From assembly GCA_963703235.1 (NCBI GenBank), contig OY969802.1:620001-684000 (forward strand): a stretch of 64,000 bases of DNA. Reading direction: 5' to 3'. This stretch comes from VRUE01 sp963703235. Lineage in GTDB: Bacteria > Actinomycetota > Thermoleophilia > Solirubrobacterales > 70-9. Under the pieces are notes generated by a model, which was not told the DNA's origin, ran no database searches, and saw only the letters and a list, made by a program, of their open reading frames with translations. Shown here piece after piece: positions 1-8,555 of this stretch (positions are counted from its first letter, which is position 1; the number at the start of each line of letters is the position of its first letter). A program made the translations under genes and the position numbers.

Positions 1-1
1 C

Positions 2-613
2 GGTCATTGCGCCGTCAAACTCGAAGAGGAAGTGTGGCGCAACAAGTACGACGGAGACCATGACTTCCCGTTCGCGGACGCGGGGAAGAGCGAAGTCGGC
101 AGGGTTGCGCGCAGCGCCTTCCAGTGGGTCGATCGTCCCGAAGGCGTGCGCACCGACGGCACGGCGATTCGGATCAAGCAAGGTGGCATCGTGCCTCTGG
201 CGATATGGGGATGGGACGGCCACGCGCTGCCCACGGAGCCGGCAGGGCGGGCCAGAAAGGGCAACGTCGTCTGTTATTCCGGGGCTATATCGAAGAACGT
301 TTCCTGTGGCAGGATCGTCGCGCGCTCGCTTAACCACCGTGTCACCGGTGGCAGCGCGGCATTTGGCCTCGCTGGGTACTGGGTCAGGTTCCCCGAGGAC
401 AGGCGCCCGGTGAAAGGAGACAGCGGTTCGCCGGTGTGGAACCGGCGCACTGGTGCATCGATTGGCCTGGTATCTTTCGGACGACCTCTAGGTTCCTTCG
501 AAGAAACTCTCGTGGCGCCGCTGTTGCATCCTCCCAATATGGCAGCGAATCGGGTTCCGGGAATCCTTCATCATCATGGCATGGCACCGCTTCGACTGAA
601 GCTCGGCGGGTGA
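2..613 (+). CDS. Chymotrypsin-like serine protease, 5' end outside window
   Basis: The open frame enters from the left edge, so the gene is partial. The first residues read GHCAV, which fits the catalytic-histidine motif of the trypsin/chymotrypsin fold. The motif GDSGSPVW about 140 residues later carries the nucleophilic serine. A DHDF stretch between them may supply the aspartate, but this is less certain. An internal GTG at 32 would remove the histidine and is unlikely to be the real start. The substrate is unknown; export is inferred from the family and from the lipoprotein genes that follow. The stop lies 5 bases before the lipoprotein gene at 619. The last third is duplicated, without the catalytic histidine, at 4085-4369. 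Confidence 0.7.
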   Translation, partial: GHCAVKLEEEVWRNKYDGDHDFPFADAGKSEVGRVARSAFQWVDRPEGVRTDGTAIRIKQGGIVPLAIWGWDGHALPTEPAGRARKGNVVCYSGAISKNVSCGRIVARSLNHRVTGGSAAFGLAGYWVRFPEDRRPVKGDSGSPVWNRRTGASIGLVSFGRPLGSFEETLVAPLLHPPNMAANRVPGILHHHGMAPLRLKLGG

Positions 614-618
614 GACCG

Positions 619-1041
619 ATGGCTTTCGGGATTAGAAAGGCGATCGGCGCATTGGCGATCGCGGTGCTCGTGGGCGCGACCCTGCTCGGAGCTGGGTGCG
701 GCGGGAGCGATGAGAACGGATCCGAGCGTGCGGTCGAGTGGGGACTCGCACCTCCGGTTGGCCCCAACTGGATTCGTGTCAGCGCCGTGATCGAGGCCTG
801 CATCTATGACCAGCCGCTGCTCGAAGCGCCGATCATCGAGTACGAGGACGATCGCGTCTACATCGAACTCCGCCACACCCCGGAAGACGACCTGGGCGGC
901 TGCTTCCTCAACCTCCTGGTTGCCTCCAAAAAAATCACCTTCGAGCGAAGCCTGGACGAACTCGTCATCTTCGACTCGAGCACCGATCCGCCCGAGCAGC
1001 GCTGGCCGACTGAGCGACCCTTGCCGCCTGAGCTTCGATGA
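619..1041 (+). CDS. Small lipoprotein, family member A
   Basis: This 140-residue protein has a basic N-terminus, a hydrophobic segment and a lipobox LGAGC with cysteine 27, so it should be a lipid-anchored extracytoplasmic protein. The mature part shares the signature WGLAPPVG, a short Cys-containing stretch, an acidic YEDDRVYIELR block and the ending DSSTDPPEQRWP with several neighbours. I do not recognise the fold and assign no function. The ATG starts 5 bases after the protease stop, so the genes are probably co-transcribed. A near-identical copy lies at 4375-4797. Confidence 0.75.
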   Translation: MAFGIRKAIGALAIAVLVGATLLGAGCGGSDENGSERAVEWGLAPPVGPNWIRVSAVIEACIYDQPLLEAPIIEYEDDRVYIELRHTPEDDLGGCFLNLLVASKKITFERSLDELVIFDSSTDPPEQRWPTERPLPPELR

Positions 1042-1045
1042 CCGA

Positions 1046-1480
1046 TTGAGTAAGGCTTTGCGGAAAGCGATGGGTGCTCTGTTGGTCGTGATGCTGCTCA
1101 GCGCGATCCTGCTCGGGGTTGGATGCGGTGCGGGCGATGACAGCGGATCTGAGCGCGCGGTCAAGTGGGGACTCGCACCTCCGGTCGGCCCCAACTGGAT
1201 TCGTATTAGCGCCGTGATCGAGGCCTGCATCCATGACCAGCCGCTGCTCGAAGAGCCGATCATCGAGTACGAGGACGATCGCGTCTACATCGAACTCCGC
1301 CACACCCCGGAGGACGACAAGGGCATCTGCTTCCTCGGGCTTTTGACCCTCCACAAGACGATCACCCTGGAGCGAAACCTGGACGAACTCGTCATCTTCG
1401 ACTCGAGCACCGATCCGCCCGAGCAGCGCTGGCCGACTGAGCGACCCTTGCCGCCTGAGCGTCGATGGCCAATTGAGTAA
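1046..1480 (+). CDS. Small lipoprotein, family member B
   Basis: This 144-residue paralogue of the preceding gene has a lipobox LGVGC and the same mature-domain signatures. I chose TTG at 1046 because it leaves a 4-base gap after member A and includes the basic residues SKALRKAM ahead of the hydrophobic segment. ATG 1070 is the in-frame alternative but would lose the charged n-region. The 3' end overlaps the next TTG start by 8 bases. Function unknown. Confidence 0.7.
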   Translation: MSKALRKAMGALLVVMLLSAILLGVGCGAGDDSGSERAVKWGLAPPVGPNWIRISAVIEACIHDQPLLEEPIIEYEDDRVYIELRHTPEDDKGICFLGLLTLHKTITLERNLDELVIFDSSTDPPEQRWPTERPLPPERRWPIE

Positions 1481-2870
1481 GGCTTTGCGGAAAGCGATGA
1501 GCGCTCTGTTGGTCGTGATGCTGCTCAGCGCGATCCTGCTTGGGGTTGGATGCGGTGGGGGCGATGACAGCGGCTCCGACCGTGCGGTCGAGTGGGGACT
1601 CGCACCTCCGGTTGGCCCCAACTGGATTCGTGTCAGCGCCGTGATCGAGGCCTGCATCTATGACCAGCCGCTGCTCGAAGCGCCGATCATCGAGTACGAG
1701 GACGATCGCGTCTACATCGAACTCCGCCACACCCCGGAAGACGACCTGGGCGGCTGCTTCCTCAACCTCCTGGTTGCCTCCAAAAAAATCACCTTCGAGC
1801 GCGACCTGGACGAACTCGTCAGCTACGACAACTTCGGACGAATCACGAGCCTGCCGAGCGCGTATTCAGGCGGCGGTGCGCTGGCGAGCAGCTACTTCAG
1901 CAACGATCTGGTCCAAAGCCAGACGCAGGACGGGATCACGAACACCTACGAACTGGACGCTGGTTTGCGCCAGCGCCGGCGCAGTCAGACCGGCTCGCAA
2001 ACGGGTACTGAAGTCTACCACTATGCCGGCAGTTCGGACGCACCGGTCTGGATCGATCACGGCTCAGGTTGGTCACGAAACATCATCGGGATCGGTGGCG
2101 AACTCGCCGCGATTCAGGACAGCGGCACCGGCACGAGCTTGCAGCTCACCAATCTGCACGGCGACATCGTTGCGACCGCCAGCCTGGACCAAGAAGCAAC
2201 CGGCCTGTTGACGACTTTTGAGTCGGACGAGTTCGGCAATCCGAAACAGGGCTCCGTGCCGAAGTACGGATGGCTGGGCGGTAAGCAGCGACGAACGGAG
2301 CTTCCATCTGGAGTGATCCAGATGGGGGTCCGGAGCTATGTGCCAGCGATGGGACGGTTCATGTCAATCGATCCTGTTCAGGGTGGCTCGGCAAATGCCT
2401 ATGAGTATGCGATGGGTGATCCAGTGAACCTATTCGATCTTGACGGACGCAAGCCCCACGGAAACGTCTGTATTATGAGGATTGGTGTATGCGTCTGCAA
2501 ACTCCATATCAGGATGTGGTCCCCTAAACGCGGACGGATGGGAGTGCGGCTGGACTTTCAATGTAACCGTGGGTTCGGGGTTTCGAGGGCCGGTGGCTAT
2601 ATCAAGTATGAGCGACGTATACCAGGCGACCCCCTCAAGGGGAAGTTTGAGGAAATCGATACGCCACGTTTTCTTAACCAGCAAAAGGCGGGGGAAGCGT
2701 GCCGTGGCACCGATCCTTGTCAGAACGAGTGGACTATCAAAGGCACCTTCGTCTGCGAGCCAGGACAGGAGTATCAGGTCATTAAGTATCATCAAGTTCT
2801 TGCCAACATCCGGGGCAAGGGAAAGACTTATTCAGGGGAGGTAAGGGCGCAGGAGTACTGCGCAGCGTAG
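1473..2870 (+). CDS. Lipoprotein fused to RHS-repeat core with variable C-terminal domain
   Basis: This 465-residue protein is a chimera. Residues 1-117 are a third copy of the lipoprotein family (lipobox cysteine 27, WGLAPPVG, YEDDRVYIEL). At the seam, DLDELV runs directly into YDNFGR, a YD/RHS repeat, instead of the family ending. An RHS stretch follows and ends in the hallmark core RFMSIDP...NAYEYAMGDPVNLFDLDGR at about residues 294-328. The last 135 residues are Cys-rich and match nothing I recognise. In known RHS proteins this position holds a toxin or other effector, so a toxic activity is an inference from position only. The downstream membrane-protein gene begins 2 bases after the stop. 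The TTG start overlaps the preceding gene by 8 bases. Confidence 0.7.
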   Translation: MSKALRKAMSALLVVMLLSAILLGVGCGGGDDSGSDRAVEWGLAPPVGPNWIRVSAVIEACIYDQPLLEAPIIEYEDDRVYIELRHTPEDDLGGCFLNLLVASKKITFERDLDELVSYDNFGRITSLPSAYSGGGALASSYFSNDLVQSQTQDGITNTYELDAGLRQRRRSQTGSQTGTEVYHYAGSSDAPVWIDHGSGWSRNIIGIGGELAAIQDSGTGTSLQLTNLHGDIVATASLDQEATGLLTTFESDEFGNPKQGSVPKYGWLGGKQRRTELPSGVIQMGVRSYVPAMGRFMSIDPVQGGSANAYEYAMGDPVNLFDLDGRKPHGNVCIMRIGVCVCKLHIRMWSPKRGRMGVRLDFQCNRGFGVSRAGGYIKYERRIPGDPLKGKFEEIDTPRFLNQQKAGEACRGTDPCQNEWTIKGTFVCEPGQEYQVIKYHQVLANIRGKGKTYSGEVRAQEYCAA

Positions 2871-2872
2871 GA

Positions 2873-3913
2873 ATGACTCAGCGTCAGCTCGACATCTGCT
2901 CCTACACTTGCTGTGCCGCTCTCGCAGTAGGCTCTCTGGGACCATGGATCGGCGATCCATCTGGCTACTCCGGGACGGACACCGGCGGCGTCCTCACCCT
3001 TGCGGGCGCTGGCGTCGCGGCCTCTGCCACATGGCGGTGGACCGTTTCCTTGCGACGACTGATGCTTATCATCACTCAGCTAGTCGCTCTTCTTTGCATC
3101 GGGGTTAGCGTCTATGCCATATACGACATCCGCGACGCCTACATCGGTGCAGACGGAGTCTGGGTTGACCGCGTGAGCTGGGGTTTGATACTTACGCTTA
3201 CCGCTGCGACTGCGCTCCTTTTGCTTTCCTTTCTTCAACAGCGACGTACTCGCCTCAAGAAGCACTCTTCCTCTGGTTGGCCTAAGGCCGGTCTTTTGGC
3301 GGGAATTGTTGCCACCGTGGCCCTAGGAGTATGGATTATGTTTACGGCCGAGTCTGATGGCTCGAACCGAAGCGAGACTAGTCTCTCTAAAGGTTTAGGG
3401 CGCGTGATTCCCGCGTACTCATTGAAGGCGGCTGGAGGTAAGTATGAAGGCACGTCATGGGGCGTCTGGTTGTTTGGCCGCTCTCATGGCACTAATTGTT
3501 GGGGGACGACGGCCGACAAAGACGAGCCTCCCAGTGAAGAGGGCGCATTGGTCAAGCAAGAAGAAGCATACTGTGGCATGGCGGTCCCGCCGGCCTATTG
3601 GAGGCTGGCAGCCCGTATCTCACTGAGCAGCGGTTCTGATCGCCGAACGGGTCTCTTCTATTTCATGCGGCAGGACGTGAGAAGGCTCGATGTACAGATT
3701 GCTCGACGAGTACATGGACGTCTAGCTCTGAGCACGATCCGCGTGAAGGGACGCCTTATCACCCCCAGCCAAGCGCATAAGGCTCGCTTGCATGCCAACT
3801 TTCGATTCGGAGGGGATGTCATGAACGGGCAGATTTGTGTGAGGAGGGTAGTAGTGTTCGGTTTGACCGGACATCGAGTCGCCGAGACCCCGTCTTCGCG
3901 GTGCAGTATTTAG
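2873..3913 (+). CDS. Polytopic membrane protein, candidate immunity partner of the RHS fusion
   Basis: This 346-residue protein has about five predicted transmembrane segments in its first 160 residues (roughly 8-27, 38-56, 62-86, 101-121, 138-158). A soluble region of about 185 residues containing several cysteines follows. Its ATG begins 2 bases after the RHS fusion stop, the usual place for an immunity gene behind an RHS toxin. That role is inferred from position; no family is recognised. Base composition is visibly less GC-rich than in the housekeeping genes, which suggests recent transfer. Confidence 0.6.
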   Translation: MTQRQLDICSYTCCAALAVGSLGPWIGDPSGYSGTDTGGVLTLAGAGVAASATWRWTVSLRRLMLIITQLVALLCIGVSVYAIYDIRDAYIGADGVWVDRVSWGLILTLTAATALLLLSFLQQRRTRLKKHSSSGWPKAGLLAGIVATVALGVWIMFTAESDGSNRSETSLSKGLGRVIPAYSLKAAGGKYEGTSWGVWLFGRSHGTNCWGTTADKDEPPSEEGALVKQEEAYCGMAVPPAYWRLAARISLSSGSDRRTGLFYFMRQDVRRLDVQIARRVHGRLALSTIRVKGRLITPSQAHKARLHANFRFGGDVMNGQICVRRVVVFGLTGHRVAETPSSRCSI

Positions 3914-3931
3914 AGGTGCGGCAGATGAAGG

Positions 3932-4369
3932 GTGACGGTCAAAATCCGTCCAGACATGCGTACCCAGACTGGACCAAGCATGGACGGCAGCTTGCCGCCG
4001 GGCAATTACTTCATGCCCATAGGGCCCATTCTTGGGTGGGGCGAACCAAGTTGCGGCATAGCCGTCAACGCAAGTCATCTGCTCGCTAACCACCGTGGCA
4101 GCGATGGCGAAGCACCCTTTGGCGTCGCTGGGTACTGGGTCAGGTTCCCCGAGGGCAGGCGCCCGGTGGAGGGAGACAGCGGTTCGCCGGTGTGGAACCG
4201 ACGAACCGGTGCGTCGATCGGCCTGGTGTCGGCTGGACGGCCTCAAGGCTCCTTCGAAGAAACGCTTGTGGCGCCCCTGCTGCATCCTCCCAATATGCCT
4301 GCGAACCGGGTCCCTGGGATCCTTCATCATCATGGCATGGAGCCGCTTCAACTGAAGCTCGGCGGGTGA
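3932..4369 (+). pseudogene. Truncated copy of the serine protease 3' end
   Basis: From about 4085 onward this frame repeats the last third of the protease at 2-613: GYWVRFPE, GDSGSPVWNRRTGAS and the ending LHHHGMEPLQLKLGG. The upstream part (3932-4085) is unrelated to the protease, and the catalytic histidine and aspartate are absent, so no active protease can be made. The gene is followed at the same 5-base spacing by a lipoprotein copy, which shows that the protease tail and the lipoprotein were duplicated together. Confidence 0.7.
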
Positions 4370-4374
4370 GACCG

Positions 4375-4797
4375 ATGGCTTTCCGGATCAGAAAGGCGAT
4401 CGGCACTTTGGCGATCGCGGTGCTCGTGGGCGCGATCCTGCTCGGAGCTGGGTGCAGTGGGGGCGATGAAGACGGATCCGAGCGTGCGGTCAAGTGGGGA
4501 CTCGCACCTCCAGTCGGCTCCAACTGGATTCGTATTAGCGCCGTGATCGAGGGCTGCAGCCCTGACCTGCCGCTGCTCGAAGAGCCGATCATCGAGTACG
4601 AGGACGATCGCGTCTACATCGAACTCCGCCGCACTCCGGAAGATGGCAAGGGCATCTGCTTCCTCAACCTCCTGGTTGCCTCCAAAAAAATCACCCTTGA
4701 GCGAAGCCTGGACGAACTCGTCATCTTCGACTCGAGCACCGACCCGCCCGAGCAGCGCTGGCCGACTGAGCGACCCTTGCCGCCTGAGCTTCGATGA
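4375..4797 (+). CDS. Small lipoprotein, duplicated member A
   Basis: This 140-residue lipoprotein (lipobox LGAGC, cysteine 27) is the closest relative of the gene at 619-1041. It has the same length, the same spacing to the upstream protease fragment and the same ending DSSTDPPEQRWPTERPLPPELR. Differences are concentrated around residues 58-64, where EACIYDQ becomes EGCSPDL. Function unknown. Confidence 0.7.
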   Translation: MAFRIRKAIGTLAIAVLVGAILLGAGCSGGDEDGSERAVKWGLAPPVGSNWIRISAVIEGCSPDLPLLEEPIIEYEDDRVYIELRRTPEDGKGICFLNLLVASKKITLERSLDELVIFDSSTDPPEQRWPTERPLPPELR

Positions 4798-4801
4798 CCG
4801 A

Positions 4802-4885
4802 TTGAGTAAGGCTTTGCGGAAAGCGATGAGCGCTCTGTTGGTCGTGATGCTGCTCAGCGCGATCCTGCTTGGGGTTGGAGTGTGA
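4802..4885 (+). pseudogene. Truncated lipoprotein, family member B signal peptide only
   Basis: This is the TTG-initiated start of another member-B copy (SKALRKAMSALLVVML). It is identical to the family up to the lipobox, where LGVGC is replaced by LGVGV and a stop. The copy of the duplicated block therefore ends inside the signal peptide; 27 residues remain. It marks the right edge of the duplicated protease/lipoprotein segment. Confidence 0.65.
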
Positions 4886-4928
4886 TCTGACCATAATCAT
4901 CGGTGACTAGGAGGCAGGATCGAACCTC

Positions 4929-5164
4929 ATGAGAGTTCGCAACCTCCTTTGTGGTCTGTTGGGCGTGGTCGTGCCCATCACCATCGGCTGCGGTACCTCG
5001 TCCTCCGCGAACTCAAATTCCGGCCCTGGCGATAAACACGAGAGGTCCAGGTTGGATCGACGCGGTCTGGTTAAGGAAACTTGTCTCAAGCCCACTTCGA
5101 GATAGCGCTTTATGACAGTAGCGTTTCCCCTCCAGAGAAGCGCTGGCCGCGGTCGCCTAAATGA
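4929..5164 (+). pseudogene. Decayed lipoprotein family member
   Basis: An ATG with an upstream AGGAGG opens a signal peptide with lipobox ITIGC. The frame stops after 58 residues at 5105. In the next frame the family ending is still readable as ALYDSSVSPPEKRWP with a stop at 5164 (compare DSSTDPPEQRWP). The central domain is largely missing. This is therefore an internally deleted, frameshifted member of the same family. A functional 58-residue lipoprotein cannot be excluded. Confidence 0.55.
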
Positions 5165-5252
5165 CATCCTGGGGCGCTATTATTTCAGCGTTTTGGCGAG
5201 GCTTGGCCGGGTTCACATTGTGAAGAGATAAGCGGGGTCGATATCATGGGAA

Positions 5253-6149
5253 TTGACGTGGAGCGAGGCAGAAAAAGTAGCTGCGCTTGTTGGCTTGCTT
5301 GCCTTTCTGGCCTCTACCAGCTTGATCGCCCTTCCGGGTCGAGCCTCTAGCATGGAGCGCTTTTCGCTTGAGGTGACCGAATGTAAGGAGCGAACGGTTG
5401 TTGACTACCATGCTCCGTTGGAGCGGATGCGGCCGGCCAGCAACGTTCCTACTAACCGGCTTCCGTTTGGACCCGATGGGCTTCAGTTGGATTTCGGCAG
5501 GAGCGCGATTCTCGATCACGTAGCGGCTGTGCAATTTCTCCTTGCTGACGGTACGGGCGATTCTCCACGCCGTATTTCCTACAGGGGGTGGGTGGCGGAA
5601 AGCTCCCTGACAGTAGTTCGACGGGGCGGTGCATCTATCCGGACCGTCGCCGAGAAACGGCAGAAACTGACCCGGCTGTTAGGCGACAAGAGTGGAATGA
5701 TCGCCGTTGGCCGATTTCGTGTCCCCCCGACGGTGGGGTTCTACCGCCTCAGTATCCAATTTCGTCGGAATGGGATGCGAAGTGATCGCTACCAATCCTA
5801 TTTTCGAGTTGTTCCCCCTCGTTTGGATCTCCGGCTTGCCCTTTCGGCGTCATCATTGTCCACTCCGGCAACTCTGACGTGGCGGCTGGAGAACTTCGGG
5901 ACCAGTTCGGTAATCTTCGGCTTGAAGTATCGTCTGGAACGTTACGATGGCTCCAGGTGGGTTGTCGATCCTGTTTCACCAGTAGGATTCCCGCAGGTGG
6001 GCTTTATCATTGGCCCCGGAGCGGCGGGCGGCTGTCAGTCTCTTCAGCTACTGGCGGGAATGGAAAGCGGTCGATATCGGATTGCCAAGACTGTAGGTAT
6101 TGGAGGGAGCGGGGTTCGCGAGGTAGCCGCGGAGTTTCGCATCGGATGA
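5253..6149 (+). CDS. Exported protein with C-terminal Ig-like domain
   Basis: This 298-residue protein has an N-terminal hydrophobic segment (about residues 10-30), so it is probably secreted or membrane-anchored. The last 110 residues contain the pattern N-x-G-T...V..G..Y.LER.DG.RWV, typical of bacterial Ig-like beta-sandwich domains. The middle is unrecognised. The start is TTG at 5253; a nearby ATG at 5246 is out of frame. Function unknown; it stands alone between decayed lipoprotein remnants and a membrane-protein gene. Confidence 0.55.
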   Translation: MTWSEAEKVAALVGLLAFLASTSLIALPGRASSMERFSLEVTECKERTVVDYHAPLERMRPASNVPTNRLPFGPDGLQLDFGRSAILDHVAAVQFLLADGTGDSPRRISYRGWVAESSLTVVRRGGASIRTVAEKRQKLTRLLGDKSGMIAVGRFRVPPTVGFYRLSIQFRRNGMRSDRYQSYFRVVPPRLDLRLALSASSLSTPATLTWRLENFGTSSVIFGLKYRLERYDGSRWVVDPVSPVGFPQVGFIIGPGAAGGCQSLQLLAGMESGRYRIAKTVGIGGSGVREVAAEFRIG

Positions 6150-6343
6150 ACTCTGACGGTCGAGATCGGCGTTTCGCCCTACTGCGGTCAGGCATGCAAG
6201 GAATGGAACAGCTCGCCGTTACGCCGCCAGAGAAGCGATGCGCAAAGGTGATTACGGCCCCTTAGCTTGAAGCACCGTTAGTTGATGTCAGGTGCCGGTG
6301 TATCGTCGGAGAGGCCGTTCAGTTCCTAGAAGGAGAGTTGCAG

Positions 6344-6874
6344 ATGCACATAGACAGACTCAGCAACGGTGAGAGGATCTCGGGCGGGTCGGCGATCCTG
6401 CTCTTGGTCTTAATGTTCTTCCGTTGGTATGGCCTCGGAACGACTGAGAAGCCGAACCTGCTCTTCGAGCTCCGTTTATTCGAGGACGGCGGCAACGCCT
6501 GGCAGACGCTAGAGGTGACGCCAATCTTATTGGCGCTGGTGATCGCGGTCACCGCTGGGGCGGCGGTTCGGCGGCTGATCGGCCAAGACTGGGAGCCACC
6601 AGTGTCGCCGGGCGCGGTGGTCTGCGTTCTCGGCGCGCTCGCGGCGTGTCTAATTCTGATTCGGATCGTTTTTCCTCCTGACTTGGGGGGCGAATTCGAA
6701 GGCTTCACGTTCGAGGCCACCTTGCAGGCTGGCATCTTCCTCGCGCTAGCTGCCGCATGCGGGATCGTCTACGGCGGTCGCCGGGCCATGCAGGAGGAAG
6801 GTGTGTCGCTCTCCGACCTACGGCTGCTTGGGCACCGAGACAAAGGGCAGCTGCGTACTCGAGGCGGCCGTTGA
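6344..6874 (+). CDS. Four-helix membrane protein, paralogue of 7685-8176
   Basis: This 176-residue protein has about four transmembrane helices. It shares RLSNGERI at the N-terminus, MFF.W in helix 1 and the ending EEGVSLSDLR with the gene at 7685. I chose ATG 6344 over TTG 6338 because AAGGAG at 6330-6335 is well spaced for it. Small membrane proteins of this pattern are, from memory, common in Solirubrobacterales-like genomes; no function is known to me. Confidence 0.6.
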   Translation: MHIDRLSNGERISGGSAILLLVLMFFRWYGLGTTEKPNLLFELRLFEDGGNAWQTLEVTPILLALVIAVTAGAAVRRLIGQDWEPPVSPGAVVCVLGALAACLILIRIVFPPDLGGEFEGFTFEATLQAGIFLALAAACGIVYGGRRAMQEEGVSLSDLRLLGHRDKGQLRTRGGR

Positions 6875-6973
6875 CGTGCGGTGTGCTCATGTATTCGCCA
6901 TAGCCGCAGTGACTGCGACGATTTGGATGCCGGGCGGAGCTCGGCTTGCGCGTGTGGAGAGCCAAGGGGGGTC

Positions 6974-7444
6974 GTGGTGGCTCACGGCAGCAGCTTGTAT
7001 GGGGTTCCCTGGCGGATCAAGGCGAGTCTCTCGTCGCCAAGCGCTCGAATGCCTCGTAGCCTGGAAATTCACTTTTCAATCGGGGCACCTGGCGACTACA
7101 GCGGCGTCGGTTACTTCAGTGTCGTTCCCCTTCCACTGCGGCCATCCTTCGTCTTCAGGGCCAATGCGGGAAGCGAAATCGACAGTTACCCCGAGAGCGA
7201 TCTGAGCGGTATCGCGAGCAAGCGGGTCGCGACGCTGGTTGTGGCGATGACTAGCGGAGACTCTCTGACCATCCACCCAAGCCTCGCGCCTCGACATCTC
7301 CGCAAGCGTTTCCCTTGGTTGAGGGGCTTACGATTCTTCGACGTGTTCTTCCCCGCCGATCGGGAGCCGCGGCTGGTCACGGCGTTTGACCGCAGTGGCC
7401 AGGTGCTGGCGCGCCATGAGTTCGATCGGGGCGCCTTCTTCTGA
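6974..7444 (+). CDS. Hypothetical protein
   Basis: About 156 residues, unrecognised. The open frame extends up to GTG 6881, but the extra residues are Cys/Arg-rich and look like read-through. GTG 6974 (or 6977) follows an AAGGGGGG stretch and gives the more protein-like start VVAHGSSLYGVPWRIKAS. No signal peptide or transmembrane segment is seen. It lies between the two paralogous membrane-protein genes. The start is uncertain. Confidence 0.4.
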   Translation: MVAHGSSLYGVPWRIKASLSSPSARMPRSLEIHFSIGAPGDYSGVGYFSVVPLPLRPSFVFRANAGSEIDSYPESDLSGIASKRVATLVVAMTSGDSLTIHPSLAPRHLRKRFPWLRGLRFFDVFFPADREPRLVTAFDRSGQVLARHEFDRGAFF

Positions 7445-7460
7445 GCAGCCAAAGCGCGCC

Positions 7461-7503
7461 TCGTCCGGATAGACTTGCTCCACACATTCGGTCGGTGGTC
7501 AAT
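7461..7503 (+). repeat. Fragment resembling the cobalamin-riboswitch leader
   Basis: The stretch TCGTCCGGATAGACT, then GGTCGGTGGTCAA, matches in order the DNA at 8525-8567: TCGTC, CGGATAGACT, GGTCGGTGGTCAA. That DNA is the putative promoter and first bases of the riboswitch. Here it runs into a lipoprotein remnant instead of the aptamer. It looks like a duplicated or recombined leader fragment. Confidence 0.45.
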
Positions 7504-7654
7504 GCTGATCCTCAGCCAAGAACGACCAGAACCCGAAGAGTGTCGAGGAATTATCCTCGGTGTCTTCAAGACGGTCAGCTTCCAACGAGATCTCGATCAA
7601 CTCATACTGCTAGACTCAAGCGCGGATCCGCCCAGGCGCCGCTGGCCAGAGTAA
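7502..7654 (+). pseudogene. 3' remnant of the small lipoprotein family
   Basis: The frame reads about 50 residues that align with the last third of the lipoproteins at 619-1480. RDLDQLILLDSSADPPRRRWP here corresponds to RDLDELVIFDSSTDPPEQRWP. No signal peptide or lipobox precedes it. It is a decayed copy, and shows that the family once extended at least to this point. Confidence 0.55.
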
Positions 7655-7684
7655 GAGTTCGCAGCCGAGAAAGGGAGGTGGCGG

Positions 7685-8176
7685 GTGGGTCTAGGCAGAC
7701 TTAACAACGGCGAGAGGATCGCGGGCATTTCGGCGATCCTCCTTTTCGTCTTCATGTTCTTCCACTGGTTCGGTGTCAAAGCCATCAACACTTCCAACCT
7801 ACTTTTTTACATTCAAGCGGGCGGGCCGGGGAAAAACGCTTGGGAAGCGCTTGACTACATTCCGATCGTTCTCGTAATCACGGTTCTCGCCACGCTCGCC
7901 GTGGCGGCGCTACGCCTTACCAACGCTGTTCGCAAGCCTCCCGTCGCGGTCAACGCGCTGGTCGCAGTCCTCGGCCTCGTCTCGATGCTGCTGATCCTCT
8001 TCCGAATCGTCGAGCCGCCTATCTTCAACGTCGAAAGAACTATCACCTTCGAAGGAGCGGTCCAATTCCCGATCTTCCTCGCTCTGCTGGCGGCAGCAGG
8101 GGTTGCCTTAGGTGCCTGTCTGGCAATGCGGGAAGAAGGCATCTCGCTCTCCGACCTACGACCGCGTCGACATTGA
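7685..8176 (+). CDS. Four-helix membrane protein, paralogue of 6344-6874
   Basis: This 163-residue protein has about four transmembrane helices. It starts with GTG after an AAGGGAGG Shine-Dalgarno sequence with a 6-base gap. RLNNGERIAG, MFFHWFG and the ending EEGISLSDLR are shared with its paralogue at 6344. Function unknown. Confidence 0.6.
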   Translation: MGLGRLNNGERIAGISAILLFVFMFFHWFGVKAINTSNLLFYIQAGGPGKNAWEALDYIPIVLVITVLATLAVAALRLTNAVRKPPVAVNALVAVLGLVSMLLILFRIVEPPIFNVERTITFEGAVQFPIFLALLAAAGVALGACLAMREEGISLSDLRPRRH

Positions 8177-8196
8177 CGTGTGTACATTTTGCCCAC

Positions 8197-8460
8197 ATGA
8201 GCGACCGCCCAGACGACTTGGGTCCAATTGCGGATTGCCGCCGACGAGGTGCTTTCGGGGGCGCAGGCTTCTTGCATGAGGAATCCTTGACCGAGTCCCT
8301 TGTCGAGAGCGGTCGTGAGCGGGTGGCGAGGCTCTTGGCCGACCGCACGCACTTCGTCCTGGGTGATGCCGACTGGCGAGCCTTCACGAAGGCGCTGGAT
8401 CGTCCCGCAGAGGCGCGTCCGGAGCTGGCGAGGCTGTTCGCCCATCCCTGTCCCGAATAG
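8197..8460 (+). pseudogene. Remnant of a TacA/DUF1778-type antitoxin
   Basis: The last 60 residues (RERVARLLADRTHFVL, then WRAFTKALDRPAEARPELARLF) fit the toxin-binding C-terminal half of DUF1778/TacA antitoxins, which neutralise GNAT acetyltransferase toxins. The ribbon-helix-helix DNA-binding half is not readable upstream, and no acetyltransferase gene follows. It is best read as a broken antitoxin gene. Confidence 0.5.
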
Positions 8461-8534
8461 GGCCTGGGCGGTGCCGCGCTTCGGCGATCCCGGCGCGAGA
8501 TTTCTGTCGGCATCACGGTTTCCTCGTCGCCGGA

Positions 8535-8540
8535 TAGACT
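8535..8540 (+). promoter_or_regulatory. Putative -10 box ahead of the cobalamin riboswitch
   Basis: TAGACT lies about 16-20 bases before the first riboswitch bases. It is conserved in the duplicated leader fragment at 7461. No convincing -35 box is visible. Confidence 0.3.
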
Positions 8541-8555
8541 CGTCCGCGTAAATAC

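Noticed and set aside
1..8500. Insertion sequence or integrase driving the island
   Set aside because: No transposase, integrase or terminal repeats could be recognised, so mobility is not supported beyond the local duplications.
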